A stretch of 64,000 nt of DNA from Tillus elongatus (taxonomy: Eukaryota > Arthropoda > Insecta > Coleoptera > Cleridae): the NCBI GenBank assembly GCA_964006375.1, contig OZ023269.1:130316809-130380808 (forward strand), read 5' to 3'. Below the pieces are notes generated by a model. That model saw only the letters and a program-made list of their open reading frames with translations, did not search any database and had not been told where the DNA came from. This document shows, one piece after another, positions 45,936 through 57,595 of this stretch. Both the position numbers and the translations under genes were made by a program. How positions within the stretch are numbered: the stretch's first letter is position 1; each line of letters starts with the position of its first letter.

Positions 45936-47115
45936 GTCTGGACGCAGCAATTGCGTAATGGAAGCGAATTTTCATTAAAATGTTTTCAATAGCAAATATG
46001 TGTTTAGTGCAAGTAGGCATCAATTTGGTGACCGGTATAACCTATATAGTAGAAACAATATACCATATTTGATCAAAATAACTTATTGTTTGAAAATATA
46101 CAAAAATTTTCAAAAAATTAATTTATAATATTGCCAAGAAAACTGGTTTCCTAGCCAACGTATCTTAGGTTAATATCAAGTTGAGTTATTGATTGAAATT
46201 TGAAGCATTTAAATGAAAATTCTATACCAAAACGCACTTACTGCGGCTAGATTTTTTTCTTACAAAAATGGATCAAATTTCAATGAAAAATGCAAAAATT
46301 CAATAATATAAGGGATGTTCAAAAAAAAAGTTGGTATCGTCAACCACTTATGGGCCACCCTGTGATTATTAAAATAATTTTATAAGATGGAACTCAGGAC
46401 ACCTATAGATAACGTATACATTTTTTTCGTATCTTGTATAATAACAATTATATTGAGCTTGACCATAGAAATGCGTCAACCTGTATACATGTAAACAGAT
46501 AAAACCTCAAACTAAACACGAATATAGATTCTACGGGGGGGGTGGGGGGCGACTAGTTTGCACTCATTTGCAGAAATCTTTTTAAAATTCAAAAATCGAA
46601 ATCGCCTCATTAACGACTGTTTTCTACGAAAATTAGCTAAAAATTATAGACCGTCAAACCATAAACTTAACTTAAACTACAAAGCATCAGAGAAAGGGTC
46701 TATTTGAAATGAATTTTCTGTAAACATTTTAGTAAAATGAAGGACAATGAAAGTTAAAGCTAAAACTTAAGGGTGACTTCTTGTGATATTTTCTTTACGT
46801 AACCCGTACTCGTTTCAGGTTTTTTGTCTAAATGTTGCCAATTTAGACGTTTAAAATTGCAACTTTAAAGAATTTTTTGAGGAAAACCTCATTTTTTTTA
46901 AATGTCTATAGCTTTTTTGTCTTTCACCTTACAGACCTAAATTTTGGTACATCGTTCCATTTTTATAATACAAACACGACGCGTACCAAATTTGTCGAAA
47001 CTTATCCCATATATATGTTCTAGGGCGCCTAGTCCGCGCTCATTTGAAAAACAATTTTCAAAATTCAAAAGTGTGATCGCCTCATTAGTGAATTTTTTTA
47101 GGAGAATTGACTAAA
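45936..47115 (+). mobile_element. HER composite copy lacking the TA array
   Basis: Hairpin B GACGCAGCAATTGCGTAATG, MITE-like head to ~46,255, the spacer with AATGCGTCAACCTGTATAC, then the CCCATATATATGTTCTAGGG block and a hairpin A remnant near 47,090-47,115. Only a short TATATAT is found where other copies have 60-150 bp of TA. Confidence 0.7.
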
Positions 47116-47418
47116 AATGTCATCATCTGTACATGCGTGTAGTGTCTCATTTGAAAGATTGTGGCATTAAAAGATGAGTGTCTTTACCCTTATATTTTCT
47201 CTGCTTTCCGCGAAAAGCTAAAAAAATATCTTTTTTACATTTTAATTTTTGTTCAATTAAATTTACAGATTAGGTATATAATTTGAATTTTATGTAATTT
47301 TTGAGCAAATTTACGTGTAAAACATATTCCGTCAGTTTTTGCAGAAATGTTTTTTTGTGTGTTCGTAGAAATAATTTTTAAAATTTTTGTGAAATGTTAA
47401 TAAGTAATTGTAAACCTC
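47116..47418. other. Unassigned stretch
   Basis: No feature recognised. Confidence 0.35.
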
Positions 47419-47951
47419 AAGTCGAAAGCTTCGCATCCTCTGACGTCAGAGATGGTGAACAAAGCTATCAAGGACTTGAGAGGATGCGGTGATTCGTCGT
47501 TGTAAGCCATCAAGACGTACATCGCCGCAAACTACAAGGTGGACGCCGATAAGCTGGCGCCGTTCTTCGGGAAATACTTGAAATGGACCGTCGCGTCCAG
47601 TTCTCTGGTACAGACGAAGGGCAAGGAGCTTTCGGTTCCTTTAGACTGATATTGTCTAGAGCAGCGGCGGCGACAAGACGCTCGGCGCCAAAAAGGGTAC
47701 AAAGAGCCGTCGCTATGGATAAACCGAAGGCGGCAACGGCAACCGCAACGAAACCAGAAAAGCTCCCTTCCAACCCGAAGGCGAAAAAGCTTATCGGTGC
47801 CGGTGCCAGAAAGAAACCCGCCTCCGCCGTGGTTAAACCGAAGTCACCGTCCAAGGCAAAAAAATCCGAAACCGGTCCCACAAAAAAACTGAAGGCACCC
47901 AAACCGAAAACGGTCAAGGAAAAGGCAGCCGCTTTACCAAAGAAAAAGTAA
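47419..47951 (+). pseudogene. Histone H1 pseudogene
   Basis: The frame from 47,419 reads KASHPLTSEMVNKAIKDL, then a TAA after GDSSL where H1 has a sense codon, then AIKTYIAANYKVDADKLAPF and KYLKWTVASSSLVQTKGK. This is the winged-helix globular domain of linker histone H1. A one-base loss near 47,630 shifts to the frame GAFGSFRL, and the lysine/alanine/proline-rich tail (to PKKK at 47,949) follows with further frame wobble. The N-terminal tail is missing. With one stop and at least one shift it cannot be functional. High G+C contrasts with its surroundings. Confidence 0.85.
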
Positions 47952-47957
47952 ACGATA

Positions 47958-47978
47958 AACGGTGTCGTTTTGTGACAT
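47958..47978 (+). terminator. Possible relic of the histone 3' stem-loop
   Basis: AACGGTGTCGTTTTGTGACA lies ~10 bp after the H1 stop. It resembles a decayed histone mRNA stem-loop. If right, the copy arose from genomic DNA, not from a polyadenylated RNA. Confidence 0.35.
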
Positions 47979-47979
47979 A

Positions 47980-48419
47980 AAAGCCGTGACGGGTGCAATA
48001 TATTACAAAAAAATTATTCAAATTACAGTTGTCAAAAAGCTTTTTGTGAATAATTATATCTTGTCATGTGTACGAAGCAAAAAACGGGTAAATGTATTGG
48101 CGCGAAATACTACATGTTTCAATTAAACGAAAGTGCGTGCATTAGCATTACTAGCTTAGAAAGACTAGCAGAGTGGTTCTAATTACCCGTTTAATACTAG
48201 AGAAGGACCAGACGAATTATTATTTGTGGGTGGAGATTTATAATGAATAACACGTGGTCAAACAATAACAATTTAATATGACAATTGCAAATTTACATAA
48301 AAAAATGAATGGTTGAGTTGTGGTCCAATATTGATCAATACAATAAAAGGTGACTTACGATTGGAGATGGGTAGGTGGCCGTAACCAACACGTGGATCAT
48401 GTTGCTGGTAGCTGGGGGT
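47980..48419. other. Unassigned stretch
   Basis: No gene recognised. Confidence 0.35.
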
Positions 48420-49386
48420 GTCATCCATCATTTCGCGTGCCCAGGTGACAAATATGGATTGCAGCGTGTTGATTCCGCTGTTGAAGCAATTTCTATTCAC
48501 GGGTCAGTCGCTCGCCGGAAGATTGCTTTTCCCACAACGAGGCTCACTGACCTGTCCACGTGTTAAGGTGACAACCGTGGGTTTTGGTGTCTTAACTACG
48601 TGTCGCGGGTCAGGCGATCTTCCTATGATGCTCCCTGACCTCTGGACGACGACGAAGTTAACTTTGGTGTGACCACCGCATAATCCACTATTATGCCGTG
48701 TCTGCCTACCACTCACGGTTCAGCGAGTCTTGCCACGACCTTACTGGACGCTGGATGACGAGGAAGTGATCGAGTCTTGGACCCTCTTTTAGCTGCGTCT
48801 CTCGGTTGTTGCCGCTGGATACATCTGCCACTGGGACGCCACTGTCGGTACCTGCGGCTCTGTTGGCTGTCATCCATCATTTCGCGTGCGCAGGTGACAA
48901 ATGTGGATTACGGTGTGTTGATTCTGCGGTTGAAGGGATTTATAATCACGGGTCAGTCGCTCGTCGAATGATTGGTTCTTCCCACAACGAGGCTCACTGA
49001 CCTGTCCACGTGTCAAAGTGACAACAGTGGGTTTTGGTGTCTTGACTACGTGTCGCGGGTCAGGCGATCTTCCTATGATGCACCCTGGCCTCTGGACGAC
49101 GACGAAGTTAACTTTGGTGTGACCACCGCATAATCCACTAATATGCCGTGTCTGCCTACCACTCACAGTTCAGCGGGTCTTGCCACGACCTTTTTTTCTC
49201 CCACAGGGCTCGTCCGCGGCTTTGCCGCCCCGATAGCACTGCAGTGCCACGACCTTACTGAACGCTGGATGACAAGGAAGTGATCGAGTCTTGGACCCTC
49301 TTTTAGCTGCTTCTCTCGGTTGTTGCCGCTGGATACACCTGCCACTGGGATGCCACTGTCTGCACCTGCGGCTCTATTGGCTGTTG
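48420..49386 (+). repeat. 449-bp tandem duplication, GC-richer
   Basis: Unit 1 (48,420-48,868) and unit 2 (48,869-49,386) share TCATCCATCATTTCGCGTGC, CACAACGAGGCTCACTGACC, GACGACGAAGTTAACTTTGG and TGGATGACRAGGAAGTGATC. Unit 2 is longer only because of a LINE-tail insertion at 49,194. No protein or known element is recognised; it could be part of a transposable element or a satellite. Confidence 0.85.
49184..49259 (-). mobile_element. LINE 3'-UTR insertion with target duplication
   Basis: Minus-strand GTGCTATCGGGGCGGCAAAG, GACGAGCCCTGTGGGAG plus poly(A) (T-run 49,191-49,197) is the extreme 3' end of the LINE at 22,936-24,100. It is flanked by TGCCACGACC at ~49,182-49,191 and ~49,245-49,254. 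Unit 1 of the tandem duplication has the uninterrupted site. Confidence 0.85.
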
Positions 49387-49539
49387 TAGGCATCAGGGGA
49401 AGTTGCAGGGTAATAAAGGACAAGGTTTGACTCGGGGATGTTACGCGCCAGGATTCGAAAGTATCAGAACACAACAGCAGGTGTGTAAATAGCATGAAGA
49501 GGTTTGTTGGCCGGCAAAATCGGACCAGTTTTTTCACGA

Positions 49540-49735
49540 ATATTTTAAGTTTATTTTCGGATAATTTTTTAACTCCTTAAACAATAAAGTTATTTTAATG
49601 AGATATGGTACGTGGTTTGTACTATAAAGGTCATACTTTTAACCAAATTTAATGCTTCTACTGAAAAAGACGTATTTGCAATTAAAAATATTTTTTATGA
49701 AAATTCGTTACCATAACTCACTTACTGTGTCCATT
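49540..49735 (-). repeat. HER end fragment (hairpin B)
   Basis: ATTTTAAGTTTATTTTCGGA, then GAAAATTCGTTACCATAACT and a decayed CACTTACTGTGTCC hairpin. Confidence 0.6.
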
Positions 49736-50624
49736 TCACAACCTTTAAAAACAAACTTTCTGCTTTGATACAAAAATTACCAGTATTTCTTTAGGTATTA
49801 ATGGATGGGTACCTAATGTTGAACGTACGTATGTAGTCTTACTCTTTTTATTGGTTAGAATATATCAATCATGTTAAAAAACGATTAACCTCATTATCTA
49901 TTAGTACTTTTGGCATCCTTATTCCAAACAATGGTACACTGGTTATTTTTCACACGCTATAATTTAACAATGGCTCTTTCTTTCCAATTTAACGCATCAA
50001 GACTATATTCGCCAATCTACAACACCTTTTAATATCACACGATTCAATTCGTTGTACTAAACAAGCTATTTGCTATTTTAATGCCAGAAACTGTAATATT
50101 TCACATTAATTAATTTAATTATTAATTAGGTGTTATGGAATGTATAATTAATTAAGAGAGGCTATGACACAAATAACAGTAGATTGAGTGAAAGTGGGTG
50201 TGCCAGTCGTTCTGAATAAATTATTATATTATATGGGTGACAAAACACAAAGAAAAACGTTGCATTTTTGGTGTTGATGACGCTCACGTGACGAAGAAAT
50301 ATGTACAGTTTCAATCTCCATGCCAAAATATTTGCTTAGTTCATTAAGAAAACCTTCAAGTTCACATACACAAGTCGTTAAAAATAATTGCTCAGGGCTG
50401 ACATGAATTAATGCTTATTCCAAGCTGTGGAGTGCGTAAATTGAATTGGATAACGAAATAATAAATGAATGAATATTTATTGCTGAAAAAGCCCGGCTTG
50501 GGCTTAAATCTACATTATTTGTTTGTAATTAGCTGATTTGAAGACTTGATTACTTGTGTGAGGAAACATTAGTATAATGGATGAGGAAAATGACAATTAA
50601 AAAAAAAACGGGGTGACACCATAA
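49736..50624. other. Unassigned stretch
   Basis: No gene or known repeat recognised. Confidence 0.4.
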
Positions 50625-50659
50625 TCTACAGCTTATGGAAGGCTAGATGTATTCTCACC

Positions 50660-50723
50660 ACAGTTATACCCGCAGGCCGGTTTCGCTCTAATTAGAGCTC
50701 ATCAGTACGGTATACTAATTACA
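50660..50723 (-). ncRNA. HHR-A hammerhead, cleavage site mutated
   Basis: CTGATGA, GCTCTAATTAGAGC, GAAACCGGCC: the GTC triplet reads GCC. Stem I ACCGTA/TGCGGG and the core are otherwise intact, so folding is likely but cleavage is not. Confidence 0.8.
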
Positions 50724-50961
50724 GCAAGAAAACAACTATAAAGTAATACGGTTATGGTACCAGCCTCCTAGAAAGTTGTGAGATGTACGACAGGGTCGCC
50801 ATCTCGGTGCGGAACCAGGTAGTATCTTGTCACGGCAGCTCCAAATAATACAAAATGTTATAAAATAGAGATTGTGTATAACCAACTAACAATATTGTGA
50901 CTGTAACCCAACCGTGACCCATTTCTTCCCTAATATTCGGACAATTTATGTAAGGCTAGAT

Positions 50962-51019
50962 GTATTCTCACCATAATTAGCCCCGCAGACTGGTTTCGCT
51001 TAATTAGAGCTCGTCAGTT
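50962..51019 (-). ncRNA. HHR-A hammerhead, variant
   Basis: CTGACGA, GCTCTAATTAAGC, GAAACCAGTC then TGCGGGG. The core and GTC are intact, with imperfect stem II and distal stem I cut by the TA array. Confidence 0.7.
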
Positions 51020-51021
51020 CG

Positions 51022-51022
51022 G

Positions 51023-51110
<88 letters not shown>
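51022..51110. repeat. (TA)n microsatellite
   Basis: About 89 bp of TA abutting a ribozyme stem. Confidence 0.95.
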
Positions 51111-51632
<522 letters not shown>

Positions 51633-51767
51633 CTCTGTCCAAAATTTTGACATTATCAAAATCTATGTTATATAGAAACCAACTTGAAAAAACGTTCCCT
51701 TCTGGAAATGTGTCACATTATTGAAAATGACACTATGCACTCCAAATCAGATATTCAAAATTTGAGT

Positions 51768-51877
<110 letters not shown>

Positions 51878-51879
51878 TA

Positions 51880-52276
51880 TAATACTATTTGATAGGTCTG
51901 ATGGCGCCTCTATGTTGGCTGGTTCTATAATTTAGAATAAGAAAATAAATTATAATTTCATCAATAGAGTAACAATAGTCTATGATCAATGATTGTTTCT
52001 TGGTTTGCAGTTGTCACTGATGTCGGTGTCTATCATGAAAGAGTGGGGTTAGGTGTACAAATTTTTATACGTGAATTTTTCTGAATATTTTAACTTTTCT
52101 AACTCTTTTTTATGCTTTTTCATGACTGGTTTTGAATGTTTTTAACGTGTAAATGTTCGCGTAAAGTTACATGTAGTTTTTTAAAATTTATGTTACACTT
52201 CCTGTTTTTTACACAGTGCTGTAAATGTTCATTAATACATAATCTAGATGTTATGTTAACATTTATTCATTATTTC
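51880..52276. other. Leader of the HHR-C candidate
   Basis: Unassigned AT-rich sequence. It could be a decayed PLE terminal repeat because it leads into HHR-C, but nothing else supports that. Confidence 0.3.
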
Positions 52277-52322
52277 AATACTCCTGATGATGCTTGGGAC
52301 TCAGGCGAAATCTATCGAGTAC
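52277..52322 (+). ncRNA. Candidate small hammerhead HHR-C
   Basis: Stem I TACTC (52,279-52,283) pairs perfectly with GAGTA (52,317-52,321). The core is CTGATGA (52,284-52,290), T, stem II GCTT/AGGC, GAAA, TCTA loop, TC, with predicted cleavage after 52,316. It has the same extra base before stem II and diminished stem III as HHR-B but unrelated flanks. Single copy, so chance is not excluded. Confidence 0.5.
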
Positions 52323-52428
52323 TTCGTACAGAGTGACTTTCATTAAAATATAGCCCTCAATTTTTGCTCGTAACCGCCTTTAAAAGTATTAGCACGCTAA
52401 CGTGTAACGACTGTTACTCCCCCCTTCA

Positions 52429-52532
<104 letters not shown>

Positions 52533-52700
52533 ATTCACTCGTTGGTTAGAAACCTTTAATCTTGTAATAGTAATTTCGATCTGTAATTTATAGCATAGAC
52601 CTAGTCAATGTCTGTCTTTCAAATGAAAATACTTTCAAGATGGCAGCGCGTTCGGAAACCGCAACCAACTCATTTATTTTTAGTAGAACGGCCTATATGT

Positions 52701-52760
<60 letters not shown>
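52701..52760. repeat. (TA)n microsatellite
   Basis: About 60 bp of TA. Confidence 0.95.
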
Positions 52761-52764
<4 letters not shown>

Positions 52765-52804
52765 TCGCCGTTAAATCTCAATCAATTTTTTTTTGGAACA
52801 ATCA

Positions 52805-52920
52805 TGTTGTGTAAAAATATTTAGCCAAATTTGATGCCTGCTTTCATTAAAAAAGACATATTGCCGCTAAAAACATTTTTCTGAAAATTCACTACCATAA
52901 CGCACAGTCCAGACATTTTT
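52805..52920 (-). repeat. HER end fragment (hairpin B)
   Basis: AAATTTGATGCCTGCTTTCAT, then TGAAAATTCACTACCATAAC and a truncated CGCACAGTCCAGAC end. Confidence 0.6.
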
Positions 52921-53643
52921 TAGATATGCTGGTGAGATTTGCTGGCAAGTGCAACAAAAATATAATATATTTTTTTTTATATATTTTTTCTTTCCTTTTA
53001 AATCTTTATTATTTTATTATCATTCTGTGGTTAAAGATCTTAATTATAGCCATATCTACCCAAATACACACATACATCTTGTCTTTAAAAACATTGTTAG
53101 TTTCTGATTTAAATTTTAGAAAGCACTGCCAAATACTGCTTGACTTTTTTAAGCTGGTGAATCTTTTGCGGCTACGAGAGGTTCATCCAGTGTGTACCAT
53201 ACATAACCTATAAGACTGAGATCTGGATGTTTGCTGGCCACATCACTATTCTCATCTTTACTTTATATAAGGATCCGGTATACGTAAAGGATGCAGGATA
53301 TTGTCCAACATTACACAAGCTGGTCCAAAAGTAACGGTGCTTAAAGCATTAGTAGATTCTTGTCATGAAACTAATACGGTCTAGCCAACCTTACCTCAAA
53401 ATTAAAGGAGATACAGGGTGAGAAATTGAGTTTCGATGTTCCTTGATATCTAAAAATGTGTTTTACGTATTGTGTTCAAAAATAGTACAGATGACTTTTA
53501 TATCTTGATAAAGAATAATACATTTCCAATTCTTTGGGTCTTCAGCGGATAGAGGGTGCTCATTGCGGTACCCTTAAATATTTTTTTAAAAACAGCCATT
53601 CCTTCTTAGCTTCACTAGCAAACATTTCTTGGATATTAGTATT

Positions 53644-53645
<2 letters not shown>
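52921..53645. other. Unassigned stretch
   Basis: No supported gene. A hydrophobic 95-residue frame (52,926-53,213) shows no known family. Confidence 0.35.

Positions 53646-53731
<86 letters not shown>
53646..53731. repeat. (TA)n microsatellite
   Basis: About 86 bp of TA. Confidence 0.95.
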
Positions 53732-53734
<3 letters not shown>

Positions 53735-54524
53735 TTTAAAAAATAAGTCATAAAAACAATTGGTCTGTAACAGAAACTAAGAGATACTATATGATTAGGA
53801 CACTGAATTCTAAATTGCACTATCGCGGTTGCAACAAGACCTTAAGAAATGTAGTTAAATGCAATAAAACTAACATAGGGTCGATAACTGCTTCAAACTT
53901 AAATTCAGCGGAAAGCCATTTCTCATTAAAATTCTGCACGGCTTGCAACTTCATTTTTATTAACACCTTCCTAAAATAAAACGTTAATCGATATCGAACC
54001 GCTATCTAGTTTTTTGCTTTAAGATTCTTATTTCATAATAATTATACTCTACAAGCAGAGCATCGCATGATAAATATTTACAATTTAACGTTGTTAGAGC
54101 ATAATCCTCAAGTTCTAGGCTTGTTTTTAAAATGAGGCAGGCTTTAAAGAGCCCTGCAAGAGCAAGCCTCATCATCTCTATTAAAAGATTTATAAAGGCT
54201 TCGTGTTCACTCTTTGAGAGAACTATGTTAGGTCTTTTGTAAACTGTGAGGCAGGCTCTATGTAATTAAAGTGTTAATTTTGGTTTTAATAGCATATGAC
54301 CTGATTCTAAAATATCATAGGGATAATTTTCTCGCCCAAATATTTCATTCTTTAATTTCACAGCCGTAAATCTTTTATATCTTAGTAATGGTGTTTCAAC
54401 CTGTCAATTATGATTTCCCTGTTTATTTTGCTCCTTTTTCGAAAGAAAAGTGGGACTATGCACAAAAAAAAAAAACTTTCAAAATACTTTAATTTTGCAG
54501 ACTTCGTTTCTTCGGTAATTTTTA
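53732..54524. other. Unassigned stretch
   Basis: No feature recognised. Confidence 0.4.
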
Positions 54525-54653
54525 GTGAATTTTTATTTTAAAAAATTCACTAATAGAGAGGTATCGATGGTGAGACTTTGCAAAGATTTCTTCAAATGAG
54601 CGCGAACTAGGACCCCTAGAACCCATATCCGGGGTCAGTTTCAATTTTTATAT

Positions 54654-54743
<90 letters not shown>

Positions 54744-55218
54744 TGTATGTATCCGTCCGATAACTCAAAAAATTATTAACCGATTTCGATGAAACTCGGC
54801 AAGTGCCTTTCTTTTATTAATGGCTTGGATGAGTTCGTTAGCCAGGAAAATCGTCCAGGGTTTTCCGAAAAAATTTTGAGTTTTTTTTCGAATTTTTTTT
54901 TTCAAATTACAAAGCTGTTTTAATAAAATTTAACAGATATGTTGCCTTAGGAGAGAGAGACATCACTACATACAAAAATTCAACTTTCTAAGTTTATAGA
55001 AAATTGAGTTACTTAAATTTTAAATGTTCTTTCGAAAAAAAAATTTTTTCCGAAAATTACAAAGTTATTTTAATAAAATTTGGCGGATATCTTGCCTTAG
55101 GAAATATCTTACTATATACCAAAATTAAACTTTCTAAGTTTATACAAAATTGAGTTATTCAAATATGAAGCATTTAATAAAAATTCCCTACCATAACGCA
55201 CTTGCTGCGTCCCTAACT
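54525..55218 (-). mobile_element. Complete HER, subfamily 2
   Basis: Hairpin A end TTTTAGTGAATTTTTATTTT (54,525 on), GTATCGATGGTGAGACTTTG, GACCCCTAGAACCCATATCC, TA array 54,657-54,740, AACTCGGCAAGTGCCTTTC, an internally duplicated CTTTCTAAGTTTATA..AAAATTGAG segment, and the hairpin B end ACCATAACGCACTTGCTGCG at ~55,190-55,212. About 690 bp, both termini present, so it gives the best boundaries for the subfamily. Confidence 0.75.
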
Positions 55219-55264
55219 TTTTAAACTTATGTAGAAAATGTTAATTTATAAAAATATATGTATC

Positions 55265-55395
55265 TAGTATATACTGGCTGTTCCAAATTGAGCGCGCACC
55301 ATTACTAACTCCATTATTATTGGAGCTACGAAGTCAGTCAGATAGCAAATAAGTAAGATTTTCCACGGGGATTAAAATGGTGACGACGGGAAAAC
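55265..55395 (+). mobile_element. Mariner-like left end with transposase start
   Basis: CTGGCTGTTCCAAATTGAGC starts ~80 bp homologous to the inverted right end at 8737-8800. At ~55,378 an ATG opens MVTTGKQLSIT, then the sequence is cut by the LINE tail beginning at 55,405. Confidence 0.55.
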
Positions 55396-55404
55396 AATTG
55401 AGCA

Positions 55405-57050
55405 TCACGTTATTAATAATAATAATAATAATATTTATTTGGTCCTTTAGTTACAATTATTATAAATCGGACAAGTCAAAAACTTACAAGATAAAAAAGA
55501 TAAAGAACGTATCACAACTTATCACAAGGGTACGTGCCCAAAAATCTAAAATCTAACGAGCTTCACATCACAACAAAAAAGATACGTTCACAGTACAACT
55601 TCACAAAATTCACTCAAACTATAAAAACTATGAGTAATTAAAGCAACCTTCAGTTGCTTTCTAAATTTTTTTGTGCAATTTGTGTCCTTCAGAGAACAAG
55701 GCAGCTGGTTATACAAAAAGCAACCCGCATAACATGGCGACTTCTTAAAAAAAGAATGGTGACATTTATTCAGGTGAAAAGTATTTTTTTCACGAGTGTT
55801 GTGGTTATGAAAATCCGAGTTGATAACAAATTTTCTCTTGTTTTTATGAATGTAAGTTCACAGATGGAACAAATAAACTGATGTTAACGTCATAATGTTA
55901 TTTTTCTTGAAAATGTCACGACAAGGGTGCCCATAAGGTAGATTGTATATTAATCTCAGTATTCGTTTCTGTAGCACAAATATTCTATGGCAGTCCGAAG
56001 ATTGGCCCCAGATAATGATACCGTAACTCAGATGTGAATAGACAGCCGCGTAATAGACTTTCAGCAGATGTTCCGAACTTAAGGAATCTTTAAGCATCAA
56101 AATTGCATAAAACGCGGAATTTAATTTCTTGCACACGTGATCAATCTGGTCTATATATAACAGGCTGCTGTCAATTCTAACACCCAAAAATTTTGCCACC
56201 TTTTTGAATTGCACAGCATTTCCATTCACCAAAATAGTGCTGCCGCACATCCTCTCTCTTCGGTGGCAGTTATGCATTTCAAGAGAAAAAGTCTTGTCAT
56301 AGTTTAAAATGAGTCGATTTTTATAACACCACTCATCAAAAGATCGTACCACTGATTTTAATTTTAATTCAGTTTCCTCCACCGTCTTGCCGTAGACAAC
56401 AATAGAAGTGTCATCGGCGTACATGAAGACTTTTCCGTCTTGTATAAATTGCGGCAAATCGTTTACATAGAGTGTAAACAAAAGTGGGCCAATGACACTT
56501 CCCTGGGGTGTGCCCATACTTACCCCATATCTTTGGGAATTAATATTATTCGCTTTTACGAGCAACTGTCTGTTGGTGAGATACGAAAGTAGAAGGTCGT
56601 TGCAAGTGCCTCTTATCCCCAACGCCCACATCTTCTCCTTACCAAAAAAAGGATTTACTGTGTCAAAGGCACGAGACAGGTCAAAAAATAAGGTCACCAC
56701 AATGTAGTTAAGGTCCATTCTTTCATTTACATATTGAATGTATTCGATAAGGGCAGTTTCTGTAGAATGATCAGTTTTAAATCCGTGCTGTGATGGTGAT
56801 ATAATATTATTAGCGTTTAAAAACTTGACCATCCTTCTATGTACTGCCCTTTCTATGATCTTTGAAAAAAAGCTTAATATAGAGATGGGACGATAGTTCT
56901 CCAAATTGGTACTGTCTCCCGCCTTCAACACAGCAACAACCACAGCCAGTTTCAATATGTTAGGGAATTTTCCCAGGCATATACAGGAATTTATAATCTT
57001 TGTAATTGAGATATTATAGAAAATGCAATTTTCTTCATTAGAACAGCATG
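55405..57050 (-). mobile_element. 5'-truncated LINE with (TAA)n tail
   Basis: A second LINE family on the minus strand: RT, a C-terminal domain and a short 3' UTR ending in ATTATTATT repeats (55,411-55,433). It interrupts a mariner end. The endonuclease is missing. Confidence 0.85.
55610..57050 (-). pseudogene. LINE reverse transcriptase (partial, one late frameshift)
   Basis: The open frame 56,955-55,858 holds LENYRPISILSFFSKIIERA, QHGFKTDHSTETALIEYI, LFFDLSRAFDTV, MGTPQGSVIGPLLFTLYVND and the catalytic FMYADDTSIVVYG. Sequence upstream to ~57,050 continues the RT N-terminus in frame. A one-base shift at ~55,860 is followed by the expected C-terminus (HNHNTREKNTFHL, CYAGCFLYNQLPCSLKD) ending near 55,610. 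Jockey-superfamily type; the clade was not resolved. Nearly intact over the RT, so fairly young. Confidence 0.88.
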
Positions 57051-57399
57051 TATATTATCATCATGGTTTGTGCCAATTCAAGCCTAAAAACCCGAGTGTA
57101 TTTATTTTTGCCCGCGATTGATATCTCGTCACAGATTTCATATGGACCTAAATCCGGTCGATAGTGAGGCCATAAGCACCTCCCAAACCCTTAACGTATT
57201 TCCACTTATCTCTCAGATTTATTATTTTTGTAAGATGAAGAACACACTGTTTGGTTTGAAGATGAAACCTGACCTGACCTGACCTGACGTACAGAATTTG
57301 AAAAAATAGTTTGCAAATTTTCATGCAACATTTTTTTGTAAGTTTCGTCAAAAAGGTTTCTGAGAATAATTATATCTTGGGCTTAATTTTTCAGGAATA
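57051..57399. other. Unassigned stretch
   Basis: Contains four CCTGA repeats near 57,268-57,288; the minus frame 57,148-57,351 has no known domain. Confidence 0.35.
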
Positions 57400-57595
57400 T
57401 TTTAAGTTTATTTTCGGAACATTTTTCCACTTCTTCAAACAATTAGGTAATTTTGATGAAATATGGTACACTATTCCTACTATATAGGTCATACTGGTAA
57501 ACAAATGTGATGCCTAGTTTCTAAAAAACAGACATATTTGCTATTAAAAACATTTTAATGAAAATTCACTACCATAACGCACTTGCCAGAACTCA
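57400..57595 (-). repeat. HER end fragment (hairpin B)
   Basis: Matches 49,540-49,735: TTTTAAGTTTATTTTCGGAA to AAATTCACTACCATAACGC and ACTTGCC. Confidence 0.65.

Larger units (their letters stand above)
50625..51020 (-). mobile_element. Retrozyme-like copy with two hammerheads
   Basis: One ~313-bp unit bounded by two HHR-A motifs on the minus strand (predicted cleavage between 50,988/50,987 and 50,675/50,674). Shared landmarks: ATTTGGAGCTGCCGTGACAA, GAGATGGCGACCCTGTCG, GGTGAGAATACATCTAGCC. The promoter-side end is cut by a TA array at 51,022. Confidence 0.8.

Noticed and set aside
48420..49386. CRISPR-like or satellite array
   Set aside because: Only two 449-bp units are present, with no short repeat-spacer pattern; it is an ordinary tandem duplication.
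50274..50320. TTGATGACGCTCACGTGACG followed by AAGAAAT, hammerhead-like
   Set aside because: The GAAA is displaced by two bases and no cleavage triplet or stem I fits.
53190..53260. Minus-strand SKHPDLSLIG stretch resembling the mariner SPDL motif
   Set aside because: Only about ten residues match and no other transposase motif flanks them, so it could be chance.
57268..57288. Tandem AGGTC half-sites (minus strand), like a nuclear-receptor response element
   Set aside because: It is a simple 5-bp repeat with no nearby promoter or gene.
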